The notes under the pieces were generated by a model, which made no database searches, was not told where the DNA came from, and worked only from the letters and a program-made list of their open reading frames with translations. Below are positions 1-5,619 of a stretch of DNA of 13,609 bases, piece by piece. Position 1 is the stretch's first letter. Each line of letters begins with the position of its first letter. Position numbers and translations under genes: made by a program. This DNA is from Halobacteriales archaeon QS_5_70_15 (lineage in GTDB: Archaea; Halobacteriota; Halobacteria; Halobacteriales; Haloarculaceae): assembly GCA_003022005.1 (NCBI GenBank), contig PXRQ01000010.1, positions 1 to 13,609 on the forward strand, read 5' to 3'.

Positions 1-265
1 CGGCGCCGAGCCCGTTGGTGAGGGACTTGCCGACCAGGATCTTCGTGTCGGCCTCGACCATCTTCAGGTGCTGCTTGTCCGTGTTGATGGCGATGGTCTC
101 GGCGCCGTCGACGCCGATGTTGTAGAGCCGGTTGACGGTGTTGTTGCCGGCTCCGCCGGCGCCGATGATGACGATACGCGGGTCGCCGAAGTCCTCGCCG
201 TCGTCGCCGGTGTCGCGCTTCTCCTTCTCGGCGTTCTCCAGGGCGGAGTTGACGATGTCCTGCAT
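1..265 (-). CDS. ftsZ2: Cell-division GTPase FtsZ, FtsZ2-like (5' part, truncated by window edge)
   Basis: Only the first 88 residues are present; the gene continues past base 1. FtsZ is the tubulin-like GTPase that polymerises at mid-cell to build the division ring. An acidic N-terminal tail (residues 1-28) is followed by a beta strand (IVIIG) and the nucleotide-binding loop [13 protein letters not shown] at 35-47. Then come NTDKQHL at 61-67 and the conserved KILVGK at 75-80. The short N-terminus and [11 protein letters not shown] resemble my recollection of haloarchaeal FtsZ2 more than FtsZ1, which has a longer leader. The gene directly follows a short RHH gene with a 3-base gap, and the cdrS-ftsZ2 pair is known in haloarchaea. 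The start ATG at 263-265 has a Shine-Dalgarno-like AAGGTG (272-277) lying inside the end of the upstream gene, so the two are probably co-transcribed. FtsZ is certain; the FtsZ2 assignment is likely. Confidence 0.88.
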   Translation of the reverse strand, partial: MQDIVNSALENAEKEKRDTGDDGEDFGDPRIVIIGAGGAGNNTVNRLYNIGVDGAETIAINTDKQHLKMVEADTKILVGKSLTNGLGA

Positions 266-268
266 CGT

Positions 269-445
269 CTACACCTTGGCCCAGCCGCGCTTCTCGGGCT
301 GGCGCTCCTCGTCGGCCTGTTCGTTGATCATCTCGCGGACGGCCGACCGGATCGCCTCGCTCCGGTTGGGGAACTGCCCCGTGTCGACCATTCGCTCGAC
401 TTCATCGATCTGCTGTTTCGGGATCCGTAGTGTCACACGCTCCAT
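269..445 (-). CDS. cdrS: Short ribbon-helix-helix regulator, CdrS-like
   Basis: A 58-residue protein that is almost entirely one RHH DNA-binding domain. The strand [12 protein letters not shown] (1-12) is followed by a helix ([11 protein letters not shown]), the turn FPNRSEAIR (25-33) and a second helix to about residue 43, with a basic tail. RHH proteins bind as dimers, inserting the paired N-terminal strands into the major groove. An upstream in-frame start would add 16 residues, but the RHH strand normally begins at the N-terminus, so the ATG at 443-445 is chosen. In Halobacterium and Haloferax the matching gene, cdrS, lies directly before ftsZ2 and controls cell division. The 3-base spacing to ftsZ here supports the same operon. 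The 369-base gap upstream carries several copies of GTAAGACG, which may be its own operators; that link is inference. Confidence 0.85.
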   Translation of the reverse strand: MERVTLRIPKQQIDEVERMVDTGQFPNRSEAIRSAVREMINEQADEERQPEKRGWAKV

Positions 446-465
446 TGTTTTCCCCTTCTTGTCCG

Positions 466-473
466 GTAAGACG
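466..473 (+). promoter_or_regulatory. GTAAGACG repeat 1 (putative operator)
   Basis: Exact octamer GTAAGACG, 21 bases upstream of the cdrS-like start, probably in the 5' untranslated leader. It is one of five exact copies within 161 bases. Confidence 0.5.
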
Positions 474-497
474 GCGGCGGCACACACCCGCACGAAC

Positions 498-505
498 CGT
501 CTTAC
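498..505 (-). promoter_or_regulatory. GTAAGACG repeat 2 (putative operator)
   Basis: Exact octamer in the opposite orientation (CGTCTTAC on the plus strand). It lies in the predicted leader of cdrS and is followed by A, so the minus strand reads TGTAAGACG like copies 3 and 5. Confidence 0.5.
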
Positions 506-555
506 AGCGCCGAACCGCCCGACGTCGGAGAGGTGTAACCCGCTCCGGTCGTGCT

Positions 556-573
556 GTAAGACGACCGTCTTAC
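556..573. promoter_or_regulatory. Inverted pair of GTAAGACG (repeats 3 and 4), putative dimer operator
   Basis: Two perfect 8-base arms, GTAAGACG (556-563) and CGTCTTAC (566-573), are separated by AC. The site lies about 25-30 bases downstream of the minus-strand TATA-like box at 599-605, so it should cover or touch the cdrS transcription start. A dimeric RHH protein bound here would be placed to block initiation. The symmetry and copies are seen directly; the regulator is inferred. Confidence 0.6.
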
Positions 574-598
574 GCGGATGTATGCACAGACCACTCCA

Positions 599-605
599 TT
601 ATAAA
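599..605 (-). promoter_or_regulatory. TATA-like box, probable promoter of cdrS-ftsZ2
   Basis: The minus strand reads CCTTTATAA here, the most AT-rich site in the gap. Initiation about 25 bases downstream would fall near 573-578 and leave a leader of roughly 130 bases before cdrS. The core is near-symmetric, so plus-strand activity cannot be excluded, although no gene follows on that strand. Confidence 0.5.
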
Positions 606-618
606 GGTTTGCCTACGT

Positions 619-626
619 GTAAGACG
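619..626 (+). promoter_or_regulatory. GTAAGACG repeat 5 (putative operator)
   Basis: Exact octamer just upstream of the minus-strand TATA-like box, preceded by T as in copy 3 (TGTAAGACG). Its place ahead of the box would suit an activator, or a second repression point. Confidence 0.5.
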
Positions 627-686
627 AGATAGTCCGACAGGCGTATACGGGCCCGAAAGCCTCGAATTCCGCGTTTACCGTCTTGC

Positions 687-701
687 CTCCGTCAGACGGA
701 G
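687..701. repeat. 15-base perfect inverted repeat, operator or terminator stem
   Basis: CTCCGTC and GACGGAG flank a single A. It overlaps the degenerate copies of the GTAAGACG element and lies about 114 bases downstream of the cdrL-like stop codon. It could be a hairpin ending the cdrL transcript (no clear T-run follows) or a further binding site for the same regulator. Confidence 0.4.
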
Positions 702-814
702 CCCGGCCGGAGCGGGGATCGGCGCCCGTCGCTCCGCGTTGAGCGCCGGATGCGGGGATCGATTGGAACGCCGAAATCGTGCTCATTACTCTATAGGGGT
801 CGTACACCGGCCGT

Positions 815-1360
815 TTACGATCTGTCTAACACGTCGGCCGCGGGCGTCCGACGGCCGCAGGACGGGCAGAACGCCCAGTCCGAGCGCATCTCGTCGCCGC
901 ACTCGCAGAAGACGCGGTGGCTCGCCTTCTCCCCGCAGTTCTGGCAGTAAACGGCAGAGGGCGAGAGGGTCTCCCCGCACTGTTTACACGCGCTCTCCGC
1001 CTCCTCGTCCTCGTTTGCGGGGTCGACGGCCTCCGTCTTACGCTCGCCCTCCCGTGTGACGCTCGTTCCGCCGGATTCGCCGTCGAGGGCTATGTTTACG
1101 TTGATATCCTGGGGCGCGCTCGACGCGCCGAGCCGCGCGTCGAGGCGTTCGTCGATGAGTTCGTCGATCCGCTCGAGGAGGATGTCGTCGAGCGTCCCCG
1201 CCTCCGCGCGCTCGCGGGAGTCGGCTCCCGTTCCGACGCCGGCGGTCGGCTCCCCGAGGTACTCCCGGAGGGCCTCGCGCATGACCTCGCTCTTGGAGGC
1301 GTCGAACTCCTCCAGCTGCGCGATGAGGTCGTCGGCGGCGCGAAACGTGATCTTGCTCAT
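815..1360 (-). CDS. cdrL: RHH plus double zinc-ribbon regulator, CdrL-like
   Basis: A 181-residue protein. Residues 1-37 (starting MSKITFRAADDLIAQLEEF) form an RHH domain with the SKSEVMREALREYL second helix. Residues 38-120 are an acidic linker, probably helical around LLERIDELIDERLDARL (61-77). The C-terminus has two zinc-binding units: C125-x2-C128 with C139-x2-C142, and C152-x-C154 with C165-x2-C168. The frame extends 31 residues upstream, but the RHH strand sets the ATG at 1358-1360. A longer RHH protein next to cdrS has been described in haloarchaea as CdrL, a regulator of the cdrS-ftsZ2 promoter; the order here fits, and this name rests on recall of that arrangement. A GTAAGACG octamer also occurs in its coding region (1034-1041), where it encodes Arg-Lys-Thr and may be chance. 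Confidence 0.8.
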   Translation of the reverse strand: MSKITFRAADDLIAQLEEFDASKSEVMREALREYLGEPTAGVGTGADSRERAEAGTLDDILLERIDELIDERLDARLGASSAPQDINVNIALDGESGGTSVTREGERKTEAVDPANEDEEAESACKQCGETLSPSAVYCQNCGEKASHRVFCECGDEMRSDWAFCPSCGRRTPAADVLDRS

Positions 1361-1455
1361 CGCTCTGTCCGACACGTTGTCTCCCACCACACTTGAACCT
1401 TCCCGCGCCGTCCGACGCGCGTCCGCCCCCCGTCTGCCCGGGCCGTATGGCAACC

Positions 1456-1461
1456 GTTAAG
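1456..1461 (+). promoter_or_regulatory. TATA-like element before tRNA-Tyr
   Basis: GTTAAG is centred about 31 bases before the tRNA 5' end, in otherwise GC-rich sequence. This is a suitable place for the tRNA promoter, although archaeal TATA boxes vary and this one is short. Confidence 0.35.
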
Positions 1462-1489
1462 TCCGACAGCCGTTTCGGTTCGGGTGCGG

Positions 1490-1563
1490 CCGCCCTTAGC
1501 TCAGCCTGGTAGAGCAGCCGACTGTAGATCGGCTTGCCCCCCGTTCAAATCGGGGAGGGCGGA
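1490..1563 (+). tRNA. tRNA-Tyr (anticodon GUA)
   Basis: A full 74-base cloverleaf can be folded by eye. The acceptor stem is CCGCCCU paired with AGGGCGG, discriminator A1563. U8-A9 is followed by a D stem GCUC/GAGC with a nine-base loop. The anticodon stem GCCGA/UCGGC carries the loop CUGUAGA, with anticodon GUA at 1524-1526. The variable region is UUGCC, and the T stem CCCCG/CGGGG holds the loop UUCAAAU. The first pair is C1-G72, the archaeal/eukaryotic tyrosine identity pair. No intron is present and CCA is not encoded. Confidence 0.96.
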
Positions 1564-2110
1564 CCTCTCCTGCGAACGGAACACGTTCGAGCGACAGCGG
1601 CCAATCTCCCGTCGCGTCCCGCCGGCTCCCCGCGAGAGTCGAACGGGAAACCGAGTCGACTCACCGTGGTGTTCAGGTCGTCTCGTAGGTACAGTCCGGC
1701 CCGTTCGGGCGCGAGCGGTTCAAGCGTTCGCGTTTCATGGAAACTCCGGAACGCGCCTGCGGCGAGTTCGACTCGGAAGGCGGACCGGATCTCGACGCTC
1801 GGGGGCGGGGCGACCGGTGCCCGAGCGACGACCCCCGACCCGAGGGTCCGACGGACCCGTCCCGTGGACCCGGCAGACCGTCCACCGGGCGTCCACCGAC
1901 CGCTCGGCGCACGGACGTGACTGGCGGACGCCGACCACTCAGGTTCTGAGCCATGGGTGGCCCTCAAGCGAGGTGCGCCAAACACCGCAGTATCCGTGGC
2001 GAGATCTCGGCGTCCGGGCGACCGGGGGCCAGGGTCGACAGTACCGACGCGCCGGGCGGCGGCCGTGTCCACGTCGTGGATCCGACGGAACGGGTCCGGC
2101 GGTGGTGGCG
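1564..2110. other. 547-base stretch without a convincing gene
   Basis: Open frames exist on both strands but lack family features, and they run into the tRNA or overlap each other. The best fragment is on the minus strand around 1640-1800, where a reading frame has moderately gene-like codon third positions; it has no plausible start and reads through the tRNA 3' end, so it is not called. No second copy of the tRNA 3' end and no SRP or RNase P RNA signature motifs were seen. Confidence 0.5.
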
Positions 2111-2374
2111 ATGAGTAGCCGCACGGCCATCTCCGTCGCCGAGTGCCGGGAGCTCCGGGAGGCCTACGCGGACGGTCGCTCGGTCGGCGAGATCGCCGAG
2201 GAGTTCGACTACACCAAGTCGGCGGTCCGTCGACACGTCCATGACTACTGCTCGCACTCGGTCGTCAACGGCGAGTGGGGCACGTCGGACGGCGTCGAGT
2301 GTCCGTTATGCGGCGAGTCGATCAGACAGCTCCCGGACCACCTGACCGGGTGCTCCGAGGCCGGGAACGTCTGA
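2111..2374 (+). CDS. Small helix-turn-helix/zinc-finger protein
   Basis: An 87-residue protein. Residues 8-45 form a homeodomain-like or sigma-region-4-like helix-turn-helix (ECRELREAYADGRSVGEIAE, then FDYTKSAVRRHVHDYC), in which SVGEIAEEF is the positioning helix and TKSAVRRHV the recognition helix. The C-terminus holds CPLCG-(9)-HLTGC, a likely C2HC zinc finger. Short proteins of this design are common in haloarchaea and their viruses, mostly without known function. The ATG at 2111 is chosen because it sits directly before the helix-turn-helix; the frame stays open far upstream without a better start. No clear TATA box was found. It ends 72 bases from the convergent gene that follows. DNA binding is likely; the target is unknown. 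Confidence 0.75.
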   Translation: MSSRTAISVAECRELREAYADGRSVGEIAEEFDYTKSAVRRHVHDYCSHSVVNGEWGTSDGVECPLCGESIRQLPDHLTGCSEAGNV

Positions 2375-2446
2375 CACGGTCGTGGGCAGTCCGTTACCGG
2401 CGATCACCCGCGGCGGGAACCGACGGTATCGTTACGCACGACCGTA

Positions 2447-2995
2447 TCAGGCGCCGGGGAGCCAGCCGGCGAACTCCCCGTCCAGCGGGACCGAGAGCGC
2501 GTCGAGGAACCGCGCGGTCTGTAGGTAGTGGCCGGCGAGCAGCGTCAGCCCGACGACGGTCCCGGTGTCGGTGACCGCTTCGGCGGCCTCGAACAGCGGT
2601 CCCGTGACGGTCCCGCTCGCGACGGCCCCGGCGTACCGCATGATCGCCTGCTCGCGCTCGGGGAACGAGGTGTCGTCGTCGCGCGCGACGGCACGGAGCT
2701 CCTCGACGGAGATGCCGGCCTCCCGGCCGATGCGGACGTGCTGGTGCCACTCGTACCGCGACCGGACCGAGCGGGCCACCGCGAGGATGGCGAGTTCGCG
2801 CTCGCGGGTCGAGAGGTCGCCCGCGTTCCACAGCGCGGTCCCGAACCGCATGTACGCCTGCATCGCCCGCGGGACGTGCCCCATCGCCCCGAACAGGTTC
2901 AGTTCCCCGAGGGCGTCCCCGTCGAAGAGGTACCGGTACTCCTCGGGGAGGTCCGACTGGCGGAGCAGCGGGACGCGCGCGTCGTCGGTCGTCAT
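2447..2995 (-). CDS. Carboxymuconolactone decarboxylase/AhpD-like family protein
   Basis: A 182-residue all-helical protein. The family core lies at about 42-125: LSTRERELAILAVARSV (61-77), then SRYEWHQHVRIGREAGIS (79-96), matching the YExxxH pattern of the carboxymuconolactone decarboxylase fold. AhpD-type members use a Cys-x-x-Cys pair for peroxidase activity. This protein has no cysteine at all, so a redox role of that kind is ruled out and decarboxylase-like or unknown chemistry is more likely. It lies 72 bases downstream of an SDR gene on the same strand, but has its own possible promoter in that gap. The pairing hints at a shared catabolic route for a cyclic or aromatic acid, which is weak inference. 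The start ATG is at 2993-2995. Confidence 0.82.
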   Translation of the reverse strand: MTTDDARVPLLRQSDLPEEYRYLFDGDALGELNLFGAMGHVPRAMQAYMRFGTALWNAGDLSTRERELAILAVARSVRSRYEWHQHVRIGREAGISVEELRAVARDDDTSFPEREQAIMRYAGAVASGTVTGPLFEAAEAVTDTGTVVGLTLLAGHYLQTARFLDALSVPLDGEFAGWLPGA

Positions 2996-3017
2996 ACCGG
3001 GGTGGCGTCCCGCGGGG

Positions 3018-3025
3018 ACAAAACT
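3018..3025 (-). promoter_or_regulatory. TATA-like box for the carboxymuconolactone decarboxylase-like gene
   Basis: The minus strand reads AGTTTTGT, centred about 27 bases before the ATG at 2995. That spacing fits a leaderless transcript separate from the upstream SDR gene. Confidence 0.4.
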
Positions 3026-3067
3026 CCCGGCGTTCCAGCCGGGTTCTCCGTCTCGACCCCCGCCGTC

Positions 3068-3829
3068 TCAGGCACACGAGAACCCGCCGTCGACGACCAG
3101 CGCCTGCCCGGTCACCCAGTCGGCCTCGTCGCTCGCGAGGTAGAGCATCGCGTTGGCGACGTCCTCCGGTCGGCCGAGCCGCCGCAGCGGGTACTGCTCG
3201 GCCATCCGGGAGGCGAGCTCCTCCCACTCCTCCTCGGTACGGTCGCGCTTGGGCATCGGCGTCTCGGTCACGCCCGGACAGACAGCGTTCACGCGGACGC
3301 CCTCCGGGCCCGCCTCGGCGGCCACCGCCCGGGTCAGGTTGACGACTGCCCCCTTCGTCATCGAGTAGCCGGACAGGTTCGGCGAGCCGATGACGCCCGC
3401 CAGCGACGCCGTGTTGACGATGGCGCCGGATCCCTGCTCTTTCATGTGCGGAAGCGCGGCCGCACAGCCGTTCCACACGCCCCTGACGTTGACGTCGATG
3501 AGCCGGTCGAGTTCGTCCCGCCCTATCCCCTCCATCGCCGCCGGCTCGTGGCTCACGCCCGCGTTGTTCAGGACGATGTCGAGCCCGTGGTCCTCGACGG
3601 TCGCGTCGACCGCGTCGCGGAACGCCTCGGCGTCCCGGACGTCGAGTTCGTGAGCGACCGCCTCGCCCTCGCCCTCGTCCTTTACCCGCTCCGCGGTTTC
3701 CACGGCCCCCTCGTAGTCGACGTCGGCGGCCACGACAGTCGCCCCCTCCGCCGCGAACCGTTCGGTCGCGGCCCGGCCCAGCCCGGAGCCGCCGCCCGTG
3801 ACGAACGCCGTCCTGCCATCGAGTCGCAT
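3068..3829 (-). CDS. SDR-family NAD(P)-dependent oxidoreductase
   Basis: A complete 253-residue classical short-chain dehydrogenase/reductase, of normal length. It has the cofactor loop TGGGSGLG at 11-18, an acidic residue after the second strand (AADVD, 35-39) favouring NAD, NNAG at 88-91 and N114 in NVRG. The catalytic serine is in NTASLAG (S142), with Y155 and K159 in YSMTK. The C-terminal GRPEDVANAMLYLASDEADW and VTGQALVVDGGF are typical. Such enzymes oxidise or reduce a hydroxyl/keto group; the substrate cannot be read from the sequence. 3-oxoacyl reductase or secondary-alcohol dehydrogenase are both possible. A TATA-like box about 27 bases before the ATG supports the start. Confidence 0.92.
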   Translation of the reverse strand: MRLDGRTAFVTGGGSGLGRAATERFAAEGATVVAADVDYEGAVETAERVKDEGEGEAVAHELDVRDAEAFRDAVDATVEDHGLDIVLNNAGVSHEPAAMEGIGRDELDRLIDVNVRGVWNGCAAALPHMKEQGSGAIVNTASLAGVIGSPNLSGYSMTKGAVVNLTRAVAAEAGPEGVRVNAVCPGVTETPMPKRDRTEEEWEELASRMAEQYPLRRLGRPEDVANAMLYLASDEADWVTGQALVVDGGFSCA

Positions 3830-3852
3830 ACCCCGGGCTATGCGGGCTGGTA

Positions 3853-3858
3853 CATAAA
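3853..3858 (-). promoter_or_regulatory. TATA box of the SDR gene
   Basis: The minus strand reads CCTTTATGTA around this site, centred about 26-27 bases before the ATG at 3829. This is the classic spacing for a leaderless haloarchaeal promoter. Confidence 0.6.
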
Positions 3859-3952
3859 GGCGCGCGGCACGAGCCGCCGCGGTCGGCGTCGATAGCCGCT
3901 CCGGCGCGGGGTGGGTGTCCCGGCCGGCGGTCCGCGGACTACCGTCGGGCGA

Positions 3953-5499
3953 CTACTCCTCGCGCGTGAGGCCGGGGTTGGTCACCGCGCCGTTCGCCGC
4001 CGACCCGAACGCCATCCCGTACTTGGCGAGCACGCCGGACGTGTAGTTCGGCTCGGGCGGCTCCCGGTCGGCCAGCCGGTCCTCGAGTTCGGCGTCCGGG
4101 AGGTCGACCGAGATCTCCCGCCCGGGGATGTCGATCGTGACCGTGTCGCCGTCCTCGAGTGCGCCGATGGGGCCGCCGACGAACGCCTCGGGCGCGGCGT
4201 GGCCCACCATCGGTCCCCGGGTCGCGCCGGAGAACCGTCCGTCGGTGATCATCGCGACGTCGTCCTCGTGGCCGGCGCCGACGACGGCGGCGGTCACGCC
4301 GAGCATCTCGCGCATGTCCTCCTCGTTCTCGAACACCCTCGCGGGCCCCTCGTGGTGGAAGTTGTCGTCGCCGGTCACCTTCAGCACCGCGCCGTCGGGC
4401 GCCAGGTTCCCCGTCAGGATCTTGATCGCGCCCTCCTCGTGGAGCGGCTCCTCGACGCTGTAGAGGAAGTCCGCCTCGATCTCGTCGTCGTCCGGGAGGT
4501 CGAGGCGTTCGAGCTCCTCGGCGATGGTCCGGCCGGTGACGGTCATCGCGTCGCCGTGGATCAGGCCCGCCTCGAGCAGCCGCCGGATCACGACCGGCAC
4601 GCCGCCGACCTCGTGGAGGTCGTTCATCACCCGCGAGCCGCCGGGCTGGAGGTTCGCGATCTTCGGCGTCCGGCGGCTGATCTCGTCGAACTCCTCGATG
4701 TCGAGGTCGATGCCGGCCTCCGCCGCCATCGCCAGGAGGTGGAGGACGCCGTTGGTCGAGCCGCCGAGCGCGACCTGGAGCGCGATGGCGTTCTCGAAGC
4801 TCTCTCTCGAAAGGACCTCCGAGGGTCGCACGTCGTTCTCGACGCAGTAGAGGACCGCCTCGCCCGCCCGGCGTGCGACGTCGAGGCGGGGGCGTGTCGC
4901 TCCATCTCCTCCAGTTCCGCCTCGGTCATGTCCCCGTGAGCGACCGCCCCGACCCCCTCGAACACGTTCTGGACGGTGATCTCCCGCCCCTCGTGCTCGC
5001 CGGGCATGATCGACCCGCCGTAGAGGAACACGCTCGGGAGGTCGGTCCGGATGGCCGCCATCATCATCCCGGGCAGGTTCTTGTCACAGCCGGCGACGGT
5101 CACCAGGGCGTCCATGCGCTCGCCGAACGAGACCAGCTCGACCGAGTCGGCGATGAGTTCCCGGGAGATCAGCGAGGTCTTCATCCCCTCGGTCCCCATC
5201 GAGATGGCGTCCGAGATCGTGACGGTGCCGAACTCGATCGGCATCCCGCCCGCGTCCTCGATCCCCTCGAGGGCCGCCCCCGCGACGTCGTCGAGGTGGA
5301 CGTTACAGGGGGTGATGTCCGCGGCGGGGTTGGCGACCCCGACCATCGGCGAGGCGAGGTCCTCGTCGTCGAACCCCATCGCGCGGAACATCGCCCGGTG
5401 AGGGGCCCGCTCCGGGCCCTCGGTGACCTCCCGGGAGCGCAGCCCCTCGGGCTTCTCGGGTTTCTCGTCCGATTCGGGCCGTTCCTGCTGCTGGCTCAT
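3953..5499 (-). pseudogene. ilvD: Dihydroxy-acid dehydratase ilvD, frameshifted and with two missing blocks
   Basis: IlvD dehydrates 2,3-dihydroxy acids in valine, leucine and isoleucine synthesis and needs an Fe-S cluster. From the ATG at 5497-5499 the frame reads well to MERHA (about 4891), including PCNVHL and [12 protein letters not shown]. The familiar sequence resumes near 4887 in another frame ([17 protein letters not shown]) and continues to the stop. About 38-40 residues usually lie between, including CPGAGSCGGMFTANTM with the third cluster cysteine; these are absent and the frame is lost. A second gap lies near 4318: FENEED is joined to MREMLG in frame, where E. coli IlvD has 28 more residues including EGPxGGPGM. 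The C-terminus, with [12 protein letters not shown], is intact. The span encodes about 515 codons against a usual 575-585. As written it cannot make an active enzyme. An assembly error is the main alternative. Confidence 0.88.
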
Positions 5500-5523
5500 G
5501 ATCGGGTCGTCGTCGCGGGCGGG

Positions 5524-5530
5524 CTTAACT
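5524..5530 (-). promoter_or_regulatory. TATA-like box of ilvD
   Basis: The minus strand reads AGTTAAG centred 28 bases before the ilvD ATG at 5499, in a GC-rich setting. An intact promoter ahead of a broken frame suggests recent damage or a sequence error. Confidence 0.5.
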
Positions 5531-5619
5531 CCCGTGGAGTGACAGCCGCCGGTGCCGAACCGCGGCGGGGGTTCCCGACGGTCGAAACCCCCAAACGCGA
5601 CCCGTGCCCACTACCGGGT

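Larger units (their letters stand above)
446..814. promoter_or_regulatory. Regulatory gap between cdrL-like and cdrS-like genes
   Basis: This 369-base stretch has no convincing gene; a 64-codon minus-strand frame at 613-807 lacks family features and good codon bias. It contains a TATA-like box on the minus strand (599-605), five exact GTAAGACG/CGTCTTAC octamers between 466 and 626, a degenerate pair (CGTCTTGC at 679-686 and GTCAGACG at 691-698), and a 15-base inverted repeat at 687-701. A weaker TATA-like CCTATAGAG on the minus strand lies near 789-797. The density of repeats suggests a multi-site promoter controlling cdrS-ftsZ2. Confidence 0.6.

Noticed and set aside
613..807. 64-codon minus-strand frame between the two RHH genes
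   Set aside because: It overlaps the repeat-rich regulatory region and has no domain or start signal.
1034..1041. Sixth GTAAGACG copy inside the cdrL-like gene
   Set aside because: It lies in coding sequence and encodes Arg-Lys-Thr in frame, far from the promoter; probably chance, so it was not counted with the array.
1545..2072. 175-codon minus-strand frame after the tRNA, with a more protein-like part around 1640-1800
   Set aside because: It reads through the tRNA 3' end, has no convincing start and no recognised family; at most a decayed remnant.
2528..3895. Long plus-strand frame of 455 codons
   Set aside because: It is antisense to the SDR and carboxymuconolactone decarboxylase-like genes, which carry full family motifs; the frame stays open because of GC-rich codon bias.
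3911..4939. 342-codon plus-strand frame
   Set aside because: It mirrors the clear ilvD sequence on the other strand and has no family features.
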